Assembly (NCBI GenBank): GCA_038043465.1
Contig: JBBTBX010000014.1
Location: forward strand, 37,597-101,596
Direction: 5' to 3'
Source of the DNA: SXRF01 sp038043465
GTDB taxonomy: Bacteria > Pseudomonadota > Alphaproteobacteria > Rickettsiales > SXRF01
Length of the DNA: 64,000 nt
A model generated the notes under the pieces. It made no database searches. It was not told the origin of the DNA and saw nothing but the letters and a program-made list of their open reading frames with translations. Shown piece after piece: positions 43,038 through 52,066 of the stretch (the stretch's first letter is position 1; each line of letters opens with the position of its first letter). Made by a program: the position numbers and the translations under genes.

Positions 43038-45365
43038 TTACGATACCAATTCCTCATCCGCTGACTGCTGACGACCTGCGCCGATAGCTTTGCTGAAGCT
43101 GAAAGCCAGTTCGCCATTTTCCACGCTGACTTTCACCGTGCCGCCTTTGCTGAGCTTGCCAAACAGAACTTCATCAGCCAGAGGTTTTTTGATTTTCTCA
43201 GCGATCAGACGCGCCATCGGACGTGCTCCGTTAGCACGCTCATAACCGCGTTCCACCAGCCACTGGCGGGCGTTATTATCAAGCACAATGGTAACGTTGC
43301 GGTCAGCAAGTTGTGATTCCAGACGGAAAATAAATTTATTCACAACATTCGCCACAACTTCTGAACTTAAATGGGCAAACGGAATAATAGCATCGAGACG
43401 GTTACGGAATTCCGGAGTAAAGGCGCGAATCACCGCTTCTTTATCTTCGCCGTCCCTATCCATCTTCATAAATCCGACCGGAGCGCGGGCAACATCCGCT
43501 GCGCCTGCGTTGCTAGTCATAATGATAATGGTATTGCGGAAATTTATCATCTTGCCGTTATTATCGGTCAAGCGTCCATAATCCATCACCTGCAACAGGA
43601 TATTATAAACATCCGGATGCGCTTTTTCGATTTCATCGAGCAGAATCACGCAGTATGGCGATTTATCAACCGCGTCAGTAAGCAAGCCACCCTGATCAAA
43701 GCCAACATATCCCGGAGGCGAGCCGATCAAGCGGGAAACCGCATGTTTTTCCATATATTCCGACATATCGAAACGTAGAATTTCCATACCCATAGCCACA
43801 GCCAACTGTTGCGCCACTTCGGTTTTACCTACACCAGTTGGCCCAGTGAACAGGTAATTGCCGATCGGTTTTTCTTCTTCGCGCAGCCCAGCCCGTGACA
43901 TTTTTATTGCCGAAGCAAGCGTGTCAATAGCCTTATCCTGACCAAACACCACCAGTTTCAAATTCTTATCGAGGTTACGCAGCACTTCCGCATCATCCAT
44001 GGTAACGGTTTTGGCAGGCATGCGGGCAATTTTCGCAACAATATCCTCAATTTCACGATGGGTGATAGTGCGTTTGCGTTTTGATTCAGGAAGCAACATC
44101 TGCGCAGCCCCTGCTTCATCAAGCACGTCAATCGCCTTGTCTGGCAGCTTGCGATCATTGATATAGCGCGCAGAAAGCTCAACCGCGGCTTTAATCGCGC
44201 CGTTGGTATAACGCACTGAATGATGATCTTCGTAATAAGGTTTCAAACCGCGTAGAATCTTAATGGAATTTTCAATTGTAGGTTCAACCACATCAATTTT
44301 CTGGAAACGGCGAGCCAGCGCGCGATCTTTTTCTATGCTGCTCTTATATTCTTTGTAAGTGGTAGAACCAATGCAACGGAAACCACCACGGGCAAGAGCA
44401 GGTTTAAGCAAGTTACAAGCATCAAGCGCACCGCCGGAAGTTGAACCAGCACCGATTATGGTATGAATCTCATCAATGAACAAAATTGAGTTAGGAATTT
44501 TTTCGATTTCTTTGATAACCGCTTTCATGCGCTCTTCAAAATCACCGCGATAACGCGTACCGGCAAGTAACGCGCCCATATCCAGCGAGAAAATAATAGC
44601 ATTGCGTAGCACCTGCGGCACTTCACTGCGTACAATACGCAGAGCAAGACCTTCGGCAATAGCAGTTTTACCCACTCCAGCCTCACCCACATAAAGCGGG
44701 TTATTCTTGGTACGACGAGCAAGAACCTGAATCGTGCGGTCAACTTCCTCCTCACGCCCAACCAATATATCGGTCTTTCCAGATTCTGCTTTTTTATTCA
44801 AATTAATAGTATAAAGCGTCAGTGCTTCCGATTTGTCCTTATCTTTTTCCTTAGCTGCCTGCGGGCGTTCCAGAGATTCTGCCGCTTCATCAGCATCAAA
44901 ACCACTCTTCCATTCCATAGCCTTATTACCTTGGAATTTAACTACCCCATGCGAAATATAATTCACTACGTCAAGGCGCGATAATTCCTGTTCCTGCAGG
45001 AAAAATACAGCGTGGCTGTCACGTTCGGAAAACAGAGCAACGAGTACATTAGCACCAGTCACTTCACTTTTACCCGCTGACTGCACATGAATTGCCGCGC
45101 GGTGAATAACTCGTTGAAAACCAGCGGTAGGACGGGCTTCTTCCAATTCATCAACTACCAGTGAACTTAATTCTGTTTCTAAAAACTCGCCAAGATTCTT
45201 TTTGATGTCGGTGAGATTGATACCACAACCACGCATTACTGAAATTGCATCCGGATCGTCTATTAGCGCGTAGAGCAAATGCTCTAATGTTGCATACTCA
45301 TGGCGGTATTTTTTAGCAATTGCCAGAGCGCGGTGAAGACTGATCTCCAGATTCTTTGACAGCAT
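43038..45365 (-). CDS. clpA: ATP-dependent Clp protease ATP-binding subunit ClpA
   Basis: A 775-residue AAA+ unfoldase. Order: N-terminal Clp_N repeats (1-150), AAA-1 with Walker A GEAGVGKTAIAEG and Walker B SILFIDEIHTIIGAG, AAA-2 with GPTGVGKTEVAQQ and VILLDEIEKAHPDVYN, and a C-terminal small domain containing GARPMARLI. No M-domain coiled coil is present, separating it from ClpB. It feeds ClpP; adaptor clpS lies 37 bp upstream. clpP is not in the window. Confidence 0.97.
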   Translation of the reverse strand: MLSKNLEISLHRALAIAKKYRHEYATLEHLLYALIDDPDAISVMRGCGINLTDIKKNLGEFLETELSSLVVDELEEARPTAGFQRVIHRAAIHVQSAGKSEVTGANVLVALFSERDSHAVFFLQEQELSRLDVVNYISHGVVKFQGNKAMEWKSGFDADEAAESLERPQAAKEKDKDKSEALTLYTINLNKKAESGKTDILVGREEEVDRTIQVLARRTKNNPLYVGEAGVGKTAIAEGLALRIVRSEVPQVLRNAIIFSLDMGALLAGTRYRGDFEERMKAVIKEIEKIPNSILFIDEIHTIIGAGSTSGGALDACNLLKPALARGGFRCIGSTTYKEYKSSIEKDRALARRFQKIDVVEPTIENSIKILRGLKPYYEDHHSVRYTNGAIKAAVELSARYINDRKLPDKAIDVLDEAGAAQMLLPESKRKRTITHREIEDIVAKIARMPAKTVTMDDAEVLRNLDKNLKLVVFGQDKAIDTLASAIKMSRAGLREEEKPIGNYLFTGPTGVGKTEVAQQLAVAMGMEILRFDMSEYMEKHAVSRLIGSPPGYVGFDQGGLLTDAVDKSPYCVILLDEIEKAHPDVYNILLQVMDYGRLTDNNGKMINFRNTIIIMTSNAGAADVARAPVGFMKMDRDGEDKEAVIRAFTPEFRNRLDAIIPFAHLSSEVVANVVNKFIFRLESQLADRNVTIVLDNNARQWLVERGYERANGARPMARLIAEKIKKPLADEVLFGKLSKGGTVKVSVENGELAFSFSKAIGAGRQQSADEELVS

Positions 45366-45402
45366 GATATTCTCCCGTTGTTTTCAGTATTTCGGTCATT
45401 TT

Positions 45403-45753
45403 TTATTCTTTTTCCACCCGACACTGCAACGGATACTCCCTTCGCCTGGCTACTATTATTGCCTCTTCAGCTTTGGTCTCCGCTACATCGCGTGTGTAGA
45501 CACCGCAAACACCAGCACCTTTCTGATGAACCTCAAGCATGATGTTGACTGCATCCTCATGACTTCTATGGAATATGCCTTTAAGTATAAAGACCACGAA
45601 ATCCATAGGCGTATAATCATCATTCAGCAGCACCACCTTGAAGTAGGGCGGACGTTTGGTTTTCACCTCCGGTTCCGCCAGCAGAAGACCATCATTTCTG
45701 ATGTCGTCCCCCGCTCCATCACTAGCTACAGACATTTTGGCATCTTTAATCAT
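45403..45753 (-). CDS. clpS: ATP-dependent Clp protease adaptor ClpS
   Basis: A 116-residue adaptor that delivers N-end rule substrates to ClpA. Core motif YFKVVLLNDDYTPMDFVVFI with the N-degron pocket Asp-Asp and Met, followed by HQKGAGVCGVYTRDVAETK. The N-terminal tail is variable. ATG at 45753 chosen over an upstream TTG; ATG 45735 is another option. Paired with clpA. Confidence 0.94.
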   Translation of the reverse strand: MIKDAKMSVASDGAGDDIRNDGLLLAEPEVKTKRPPYFKVVLLNDDYTPMDFVVFILKGIFHRSHEDAVNIMLEVHQKGAGVCGVYTRDVAETKAEEAIIVARRREYPLQCRVEKE

Positions 45754-45972
45754 TATGACCCACAACCCTTGAAGAATACGTTAAATGAAGATTTCTAAAC
45801 TATTAATTTCCACTTTTATTTTAAGCCGTAAAATCACGGTTTAAGCATTGTTTTTACAGGCAAAACCTAAATTAGGCAATAATCCTTATACAATATTTTT
45901 TGAGGAAATGGAAGTGGCTCGTAGCGCAGAGTTCAGGTATCAGGATTTGGTATCGGTATATAGGTCAGAGCC

Positions 45973-46047
45973 GTCATTGCGAGGCATAGCCGAAGCAATC
46001 CAGCCTTCTATTGGATTGCCGCGGTCGCGATGCTCCCTCGCAATGAC
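45973..46047. repeat. 75-bp palindromic repeat (gtcattgcgag type)
   Basis: Begins gtcattgcgaggcatagccg and ends ccctcgcaatgac, with inner gcaatccag/ttggattgc pairing. Second copy at 46638-46725. Repeats with these ends occur in many unrelated bacterial genomes. The rest of the 325-bp space 45766-46090 shows only a short unsupported open frame. Confidence 0.8.
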
Positions 46048-46090
46048 AAAATACGAATTATGAACTACTAGGTACGCTTTACGTAAGAAG

Positions 46091-46531
46091 CTATTCCCTG
46101 CCTAATGAAGAAAGCCGCTTTTCCGCCTGTTCGAGCAAGGTTTTTGGCTGGATATTCCTATCGCAATTACCCTTCTCACAACAAGGCTTTTCACCAACTA
46201 CAGCCATACTTGAGCCAGAAGAAGTATGCCCATCTGGTGGGAAAACTATAGTTTGCGGCCCTAAACGTTCTTTTTCCAACTTCAGGTTATGCGCTTTGTT
46301 GGCAGTAAAAAGTGACTGCACAACTTTAACGGCACCAAAGACACTGGCAGCCAGACTCGCGAGGCGCATAGCACCAGAATCTTTGTTATTGAAATCATTG
46401 ATAAGAGAACCAAGAACCACAGATGTCATTCCGGTTGCTGCCTGCTCAGCAGATTTTATATATACATCCGTGGATTGATCTTTCAGCTTCTCGCGCTCTA
46501 AATCCGTCTGGGTTTCGTATATTATAGCCAT
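46091..46531 (-). CDS. Hypothetical protein
   Basis: A 146-residue protein from ATG 46531 (MAIIYETQTDLEREKLKD). The N-terminal part is helical and Ala/Ser-rich (about 25-70, with a weak hydrophobic stretch SLAASVFGAVKVVQSLF), followed by a flexible Gly/Ser segment and a CCEKGNC cysteine cluster near residue 110. No family recognised. It is bracketed by two palindromic repeats (45973-46047, 46638-46725) and has no close neighbour on its strand. Confidence 0.55.
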   Translation of the reverse strand: MAIIYETQTDLEREKLKDQSTDVYIKSAEQAATGMTSVVLGSLINDFNNKDSGAMRLASLAASVFGAVKVVQSLFTANKAHNLKLEKERLGPQTIVFPPDGHTSSGSSMAVVGEKPCCEKGNCDRNIQPKTLLEQAEKRLSSLGRE

Positions 46532-46637
46532 ATTGTTTCCTCGTAAAAAACCATAATGAACCACATTCTAGCAGTTTACCTAGCCAACCTCAACCGCCGA
46601 AATATTATGCTTTTATGACAGTTTTTATACCAAAATC

Positions 46638-46725
46638 CGTCATTGCGAGGAGCTTTAGCTCCGTGGCAATCCATAATTTTCAATATGTTGATGGATGGAT
46701 TGCTTCGCATACGCTCGCAATGACG
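46638..46725. repeat. 88-bp palindromic repeat (gtcattgcgag type)
   Basis: Begins cgtcattgcgaggagcttta and ends acgctcgcaatgacg, with inner ggcaatcca/tggattgct pairing. Same family as 45973-46047. Ends 11 bp before the ruvA stop, where it may act as a terminator. Confidence 0.8.
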
Positions 46726-46736
46726 AAAATATAGTA

Positions 46737-47360
46737 TTATGCCCTGACCAATTCTTTCAGGCTTAAGCGTATTAGCGCATCAATACTTTGATTAACATCA
46801 TTATTTTGTGAAGCCTTGACCACCGCCGAATAAGCGTCGCTACGGCTATAACCAAGATTTACCAAGGCGGAAATAGCGTCACTTTGGTGGTTGGTGGCTG
46901 GTGGTTGGTGGCTGGTGAAAGAAACTGATGAAGCTGATTTGGAAAATCCAGCGGTCGGCATTTTCAGAACCTTGTCTTTAAGCTCAGTGACTATGCGTTC
47001 GGCAAGCTTGGGGCCGATACCGCTTACCGCTTTAAACGCCGCTATATCTCTTGCCATAATCGCCTGCACCAGCTTTTCCGGTGTGTAAGCCGCGAGTATC
47101 GCCAGCCCCGTCTTATTACCCACTCCCTGCACCGTGGCAAGCAAACGGAACCAATCACGCTCGATACTGTCAGGAAAACCATAGAGATGGATATGATCCT
47201 CGCGCACATTCATTTCAATGGTAAGGCTCAATGCCTGTCCGACAGTGACATTTGCAAGCAAGCGGGAGGAAATAAAAACATTATAACCAACGCCGCCGAC
47301 ATCGAGAATCAATGAATCATCACCCAGTTCTTCAACTATTCCCTTTAATTTTCCGATCAT
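46737..47360 (-). CDS. ruvA: Holliday junction helicase subunit RuvA
   Basis: About 207 residues. OB-fold domain I (MIGKLKGIVEELGDDSLILD split as MIGKLKGIVEEL and LILDVGGVGYNVF), HhH domain II with ATVQGVGNKTGLAIL and VSGIGPKLAERIV, a linker, and domain III from ALVNLGYSRSDAY that contacts RuvB. The ATG overlaps the ruvC stop (ATGA). The II-III linker carries a heptamer array (46884-46918). ruvB does not follow. Confidence 0.96.
   Translation of the reverse strand: MIGKLKGIVEELGDDSLILDVGGVGYNVFISSRLLANVTVGQALSLTIEMNVREDHIHLYGFPDSIERDWFRLLATVQGVGNKTGLAILAAYTPEKLVQAIMARDIAAFKAVSGIGPKLAERIVTELKDKVLKMPTAGFSKSASSVSFTSHQPPATNHQSDAISALVNLGYSRSDAYSAVVKASQNNDVNQSIDALIRLSLKELVRA
46884..46918. repeat. 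Heptamer array ttggtgg inside ruvA
   Basis: Five units (ttggtgg, ttggtgg, ctggtgg, ttggtgg, ctggtga) encode SHQPPATNHQ in the flexible linker between RuvA domains II and III. Confidence 0.85.
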
Positions 47361-47857
47361 AAAGCAACCCTTTTTGCTATTTCCGTAAATGTGCGCTGGT
47401 GGGCGTGGCAAATGGCGGTTGCCAGCGCATCTGCTGCATCCGCGTTCATAGCATTGCTTGCCGGAAGCAAGGTTTTTACCATCATTGCCACCTGCCCTTT
47501 ATCTGCATGTCCAGTACCAACTACCGTTTTTTTTACCAGATTCGCGCTATATTCGGCAACAGGAAGCCCCTCCAACGCCAATGAAAGCAAAACTGCCCCC
47601 CGCGCCTGCCCCAATTTAAGGCTGGTCGCGCTATTCTTATTCACGAAAGTTTCTTCCACCGCCGCTTCCTGCGGCTTATATAACTCCACAACTTTTTTTA
47701 TGCCCTCATTAAGCTCGCAAAGCCGCTCTGCCATTGGTTTTTTTGTGTCAGGGTGAATAGTTCCGCAAGCAATGAAAGACAGGTGATTGTTATTTGATGC
47801 AATAACCCCCCAGCCAGTATGTTGCAAGCCAGGGTCAATTCCTAGGATTATGGGCAT
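47357..47857 (-). CDS. ruvC: Holliday junction resolvase RuvC
   Basis: A 166-residue RNase H-fold endonuclease. Catalytic acids: Asp7 in ILGIDPGLQHTGWG, Glu in AAVEETFVNKN (about 68), and the paired Asp residues in MNADAADALATAICH near the C-terminus. Resolves Holliday junctions moved by RuvAB. Operon yebC-ruvC-ruvA: 5 bp after yebC and overlapping ruvA. Confidence 0.97.
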   Translation of the reverse strand: MPIILGIDPGLQHTGWGVIASNNNHLSFIACGTIHPDTKKPMAERLCELNEGIKKVVELYKPQEAAVEETFVNKNSATSLKLGQARGAVLLSLALEGLPVAEYSANLVKKTVVGTGHADKGQVAMMVKTLLPASNAMNADAADALATAICHAHQRTFTEIAKRVAL

Positions 47858-47862
47858 TTTGC

Positions 47863-48612
47863 TTACGCACTTAGTTTCTGCATAACAGCTTCAGAAATCT
47901 CAAAATTAGAGAAAACCTCCTGCACATCGTCACTATCTTCAAAAGCCTCGATCATTTTAAGCAGGTTCTGCGCCTGTTCTTCATTCACCATAATAGTATT
48001 TTTAGGTTGCCACAGCATCTTTGCCGATTCCGGCGTACCAAACCTTTTTTCCAGCCCATCACGCGCATGCACAAAATTTTCCAGTGTGCAGGTGATTATA
48101 TGATGGTTGGCATCAGCTTCACAATTATCCGCACCAACATCAATGGCGGTTTCCAACATGCCGTCAGGCGTGGCGATGGTAAGCGGATAGGTAATCCGCC
48201 CGATATAATCAAACATGAAACTGACACTGCCGGTTTCACCCATAGCACCGCCATATTTGCTGAAAATAGAGCGAACTTCAGGCGCGGTACGGTTACGGTT
48301 ATCGGTAAGTGCCTGAATTATTACCGCGACACCACCTGCACCATAGCCTTCATAACGGATTGCCTCAAAATTATCGGCATCAACATTACCGCTACCACGC
48401 TTTATTGCTGCTTCAATCCGGTCGCGCGGCATATTTTCTTCACGCGCCCATTGAATTGCACTACGCAAACGTGGGTTAGATACTGGATCTGAACTACCTG
48501 TTTTGCAGGCAGAAATAATCTCGCGACCAACTTTGGTAAGAATCTTGCCTTTTTTGGCATCCTGCGCCCCTTTGCGACGCATGATATTTTTAAACTGTGA
48601 ATGACCAGCCAT
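47863..48612 (-). CDS. YebC/PmpR family DNA-binding regulatory protein
   Basis: A 249-residue protein with MAGHSQFKNIMRRKGAQDAK at the start, YEGYGAGGVAVIIQALTDNR in the middle and EAFEDSDDVQEVFSNFEIS near the end. The family has been described as transcription factors and as translation factors relieving ribosome stalls. Usual position just upstream of ruvC. Confidence 0.95.
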   Translation of the reverse strand: MAGHSQFKNIMRRKGAQDAKKGKILTKVGREIISACKTGSSDPVSNPRLRSAIQWAREENMPRDRIEAAIKRGSGNVDADNFEAIRYEGYGAGGVAVIIQALTDNRNRTAPEVRSIFSKYGGAMGETGSVSFMFDYIGRITYPLTIATPDGMLETAIDVGADNCEADANHHIITCTLENFVHARDGLEKRFGTPESAKMLWQPKNTIMVNEEQAQNLLKMIEAFEDSDDVQEVFSNFEISEAVMQKLSA

Positions 48613-48626
48613 ATTTCTACCTATTT

Positions 48627-48649
48627 GATAATCAGATGATCTGATTATC
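48627..48649. terminator. Perfect hairpin between the OmpA-like gene and yebC
   Basis: Arms gataatcaga and tctgattatc around tga. It is followed by only a weak T-rich stretch, so a terminator role is tentative. The octamer-like composition matches nearby short arrays. Confidence 0.4.
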
Positions 48650-48654
48650 TATTC

Positions 48655-50404
48655 TTATTTGCCATCATTCAACAAAATATCAACACGGTTAGGTTCGCCG
48701 CCATCATCTTTGCTTCCTTCCGCCTGAACATTCATGCGGAGCTTATCAACCCCTTGTTCGATCAAAAAGGCGCGAACTGCAAGAACCCGCGACAGTGACA
48801 CACGTCTTGCCATAGTAGCTTGATCCGCTGATTCGCTAGCATAAGCCACTAAGCTCACCCGCTCATTGCTTGTCTTAATACGGCTAGCAACTTTTTTCAG
48901 ATCCTCTTCAACTGCCAGAGGCAAATCAGTTTCTGTGCTTATAAATTTTATGCTTAAGAGAACCTTATCATTCTTCACAGCAGCTTTCGCAGCATCTTCT
49001 TTTTTAGGCTCTTCCGGCACAGGTTTAGCTTCGGATACTGGAGGCACAGGCAATGCCACAGGAAACTCAGGAACCTTAGGAGCAACTAACGGCTCGGCAG
49101 GAGCAACAGCAGAAGATGGTGGAGCAGGCGGAGGTGGAGCTATAGCAGTATTTGGCTCGTTCAGCGCCCTAGCAAATTCGTCATCAGGTGTTGGAGCCTG
49201 TGGCATAGGCGTAATTAGCGGAACCTGTGACTTACTCTGAGCATCAGGAACAGGATCAATCTGTGGCATTGACGGTTTTGGTTCTTCAACAGGGAAATCA
49301 AGCATAACCGGTGCTTTCGGAACGTCTAAAGCCCCAGGAGCTGCCGGAGTTGGCGATGGCAGAGGATCAATCTGTGGAATTACCGCTTTCGGTTCTTCAA
49401 CAGGGAAATCAGGCATCACAGGTGCTTTCTGAACGTCTAAAGCCCCAGGAGCTGCCGGAATTGGCGATGGCAGAGGATCAATCTGCGGCATTACTACTTT
49501 CGGTTCTTCCGTTGGAATGATCGGCATTTCTGGTGCTTTCGGAACGTCTAACACCTTAGGAACTGGCGGAGTTGGCGATGGCAGAGGATCAATCTGCGGC
49601 ATTACTACTTTCGGTTCTTCCGTTGGNNNNNNNNNNNNNNNNNNNNNNNNNNNNNNNNNNNNNNNNNNNNNNNNNNNNNNNNNNNNNNNNNNNNNNNNNN
49701 NNNNNNNNNNNNNNNNNNNNNNNNNNAATGATCGGCATTTCTGGTGCTTTCGGAATAACCAGTTCCGGAAGTCCGGTTGGAGGAGCAACTGGGGCAGGAA
49801 GAGCCTTAACTGGTGCAACCGGCACAGGATCAACCTTCGGTGCAGGTGCAACCACCTTAGGCTCTTCTACAGGCACAGGGACAGGAACAACTGGTTTTAG
49901 TGGCTCCTGCGGAGCAATTTTATAAACGCTGGAGGCAGGTCTGTCACCTGGTGGAATCTTGTTAATTCTAGTCTTCGGTTTTTCTTTCTTAGGAGAAACA
50001 GCCACATCCGCAGCTTTAACAACTTCTTGCCTAGCTTTCTCAGGTGCTTTTTTCTCTACAATTTTTGCCTTATCCTGCACAGGTTTCGCTACAGGTTTGC
50101 TTTCCATGACTTCAGCTTTTGAAGGCTTGGATGGAGCTGCTGGAAAAGAAGCAGATGCTGGTGCTTTCTGAGACGATTTAGGCATTTCTTTAGGTTCTGG
50201 TTCAAACGGTTCTGGCGCAACCAGATTATCCAAAACTTCAAAATGAATCTCTACGGTAGGAAGCTGGCTATTTGCAGCCGCCACCGGTGAAGAGGCGACA
50301 CAAACTGCAAAAGGTAACAGTGCAGCCATCGTTATATTGGAAGCAGTTCTATAAAATATACGCTGTAATCTCTGCACATTTGCAATTCGTGACTGGTAAG
50401 ACAT
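48655..50404 (-). CDS. Proline-rich repeat protein with C-terminal OmpA-like domain (interrupted by assembly gap)
   Basis: N-terminus MSYQSRIANVQRLQRIF then a signal peptide to about residue 44 (VAAANSQLP). A long Pro/Lys/Val/Ala-rich region follows, with 37-residue repeats of the type PTEEPKVVMPQIDPLPSP plus LDVPKAPEMPII. A C-terminal domain of about 100 residues (VLLSIKFISTETDLPLAVEE to RVDILLNDGK) resembles OmpA/peptidoglycan-associated domains, with LSRVLAVRAFLIEQGVD. It probably spans the periplasm. A 100-N gap splits the frame, so the true length is unknown; the two halves differ in frame only because N100 is arbitrary. Confidence 0.8.
49294..49626. repeat. Three 111-bp tandem repeats in the Pro-rich gene
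   Basis: Units 49516-49626, 49405-49515 and 49294-49404 encode 37 residues each, followed by a partial unit to about 49250. The segment right of the gap ends with the same KAPEMPII. The nucleotide identity is high between adjacent units. Confidence 0.88.
49627..49726. other. Assembly gap (100 N) within the tandem repeat
   Basis: The flanks (…cttccgttgg before, aatgatcggc after) are contiguous in an intact repeat unit (ttccgttggaatgatcgg at about 49509). The gap therefore probably hides a whole number of 111-bp units, possibly none. Confidence 0.9.
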
Positions 50405-50498
50405 AAAACTCCCTAACTATTAAAAACAGCTCCCATATAAGACACAACTAGCCAAAAACCTAAATTTAATCAACTAAAATCATACGGGTAACACAAGT

Positions 50499-51272
50499 TT
50501 AAGCAGCCAATTTCTGAACGGATGCATAGAGAACACGGTTACTGGCAAGGACTGCTGTAGAATAGATAGTGGCCGGACTGCCGTCAATACTGGTAAATAT
50601 CCCGCCGGCTTCCTGTACCAGCAACATCCCAGCCGCTATATCCCATGGCTGAATGCTATGATACCAGCAAGCATCAATTCTCCCCGCCGCCATATATGCC
50701 AAATCCAGCGCACATGCCCCAAAATGACGGACGATAGCCCCGCTTTTGGCGGTTTTTTCATAGATGGCGTCAATATCACGGTGGCTTCCGGTAACCAGCA
50801 TTGATTCTTCAAAATTATCGCGGTTCGAAACCATTAATTTCCGGTTATTTACCTGCGCTCCCTTGCCTTTTTCGGCAGTGAACAGCTCATTATGGATAGG
50901 ATCGAAAATCACCCCTGCCACAATTTCACTTTCACCATTTGCATGAATTTTTTCCAGACCAATCGATATGCAGAAATAAGGCACGGCATGAATAAAATTG
51001 CTGGTTCCGTCAAGAGGATCGATAATCCAGCGGTGAGTTGGATCTTTGCCCTTAACCTCACCCCCCTCCTCCATCAAAAACCCAAAACCAGGGCGGGCAG
51101 TAAGTAGTTCTTTCTGCAGGAGTTTTTCGGTACGCACATCTGATTTGGTGACAAAGTTAGAGGCACTTTTGCGGGAAATATGAAGCTGGTCTACCTCACC
51201 AAAATCGCGCATTAGACCTTTGCCAGCCTTGATGGCAGCGGAGGTCATTACATTGAGAAGTGGTGATTGCAT
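50499..51272 (-). CDS. suhB: Inositol-1-monophosphatase family protein (SuhB-like)
   Basis: A 257-residue Mg-dependent phosphatase. Metal site motifs: MEEGGEVKGKD, IIDPLDGTSNFIHAVP and the second signature QPWDIAAGMLLVQEAGG. Family members hydrolyse inositol phosphates, and E. coli SuhB also joins rRNA antitermination complexes. Follows efp in a run of minus-strand genes, with an inverted repeat between. Confidence 0.93.
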   Translation of the reverse strand: MQSPLLNVMTSAAIKAGKGLMRDFGEVDQLHISRKSASNFVTKSDVRTEKLLQKELLTARPGFGFLMEEGGEVKGKDPTHRWIIDPLDGTSNFIHAVPYFCISIGLEKIHANGESEIVAGVIFDPIHNELFTAEKGKGAQVNNRKLMVSNRDNFEESMLVTGSHRDIDAIYEKTAKSGAIVRHFGACALDLAYMAAGRIDACWYHSIQPWDIAAGMLLVQEAGGIFTSIDGSPATIYSTAVLASNRVLYASVQKLAA

Positions 51273-51290
51273 AAGATAAGAACCAAATAA

Positions 51291-51402
51291 TTAGAAATGG
51301 AGAATTGGAGAAATGGGGAAATGAGAAAATTTTGAATTGGATATTTTTTTATTCATATTTTTAGCTCCACAATTCTTCATTTCTCCAATTCTCCATTTCT
51401 AA
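51291..51402. repeat. Inverted pair of 8-bp-period arrays between efp and suhB
   Basis: Left arm 51291-51331 (agaaatggagaattggagaa...) and right arm 51369-51402 (caattcttcatttctccaat...) are nearly complementary, with an AT-rich loop. It resembles the array at 38630-38724 in unit sequence. Confidence 0.78.
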
Positions 51403-51403
51403 C

Positions 51404-51973
51404 TTAGCTTGCTTTAGCCCGTTCAACATATTCCAGAGTTGCGGTATCAACAACAATTGTCTCACCAGCAGGAATAAAAGGCGGAACCATAACCCGCACG
51501 CCATTTTCCAGAATAGCGGGCTTATATGATGATGACACAGTCTGCCCTTTAACTACAGGATCAGCTTCCAATATTTTAACCGCAACCTTTGGCGGCAGTT
51601 TAACTGAAAGCGGTTGACCTTCATATGTTTCCACCGCCACTGTCATTCCGTCCTGTAAAAATGCCGCAGCGTCGCCCAGAAAATCTTTTTGGATAGTGAA
51701 TTGTTCATAATTTTCATTGTCCATGAAAGTGAGCGCATCACCATCAGCAAACAAGAAATTGCAAGTGCGTTGATCCAAAGACACACGCTCAATTTTTTCC
51801 GCCGAAGAAAAACGCGGTGTATTTTTCGTTCCAGCTTTAATGTCTTTCAGTTCCACCTGATTGAACGAACGCAAATTGCCGGGCGTGCGAATTTCGTGCT
51901 TCACCACCAGCCACAACTTATCCTGCCATTCAATAACCATGCCCATGCGCACAGCACTTCCATCAATTTTCAT
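51404..51973 (-). CDS. efp: Translation elongation factor P
   Basis: A 189-residue protein with three beta-barrel domains: KOW-like N-terminal (1-65), OB (66-128, MDNENYEQFTI) and C-terminal (129-189, VPPFIPAGETIVVDT). It relieves ribosomes stalled at polyproline. The tip of domain I reads RTPGNLRSF: Asn33 stands where E. coli has the beta-lysylated Lys34, so no EpmA-type modification is expected. The cell encodes a very Pro-rich protein nearby (48655-50404). Confidence 0.96.
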   Translation of the reverse strand: MKIDGSAVRMGMVIEWQDKLWLVVKHEIRTPGNLRSFNQVELKDIKAGTKNTPRFSSAEKIERVSLDQRTCNFLFADGDALTFMDNENYEQFTIQKDFLGDAAAFLQDGMTVAVETYEGQPLSVKLPPKVAVKILEADPVVKGQTVSSSYKPAILENGVRVMVPPFIPAGETIVVDTATLEYVERAKAS

Positions 51974-51996
51974 ATTTAAAAACTCCGTTTTGGATT

Positions 51997-52066
51997 ACTA
52001 GATGATAAGATTATAAGATGATAAGAAGAAAATCATGTCATCTCGTCATCTAATTATCTAGTCATC
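51997..52066. repeat. Inverted pair of 8-bp-period arrays between thiE and efp
   Basis: Left arm 51997-52028 (units agatgata, agattata, agatgata) and right arm 52034-52066 (tcatctcgtcatctaattat...). The thiE stop codon (52054-52056) and its last codons lie in the right arm. Confidence 0.75.

Noticed and set aside
45848..46063. 71-codon open frame on the plus strand
   Set aside because: Its second half is the palindromic repeat; no recognisable protein or ribosome binding site.
49517..49925. Plus-strand open frames rich in Gly/Thr across the N gap
   Set aside because: Antisense of the Pro-rich repeats; long open frames are expected opposite low-complexity coding DNA.
48655..50404. Frameshift in the OmpA-like gene
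   Set aside because: The frame difference between the halves is due to the arbitrary 100-N filler.
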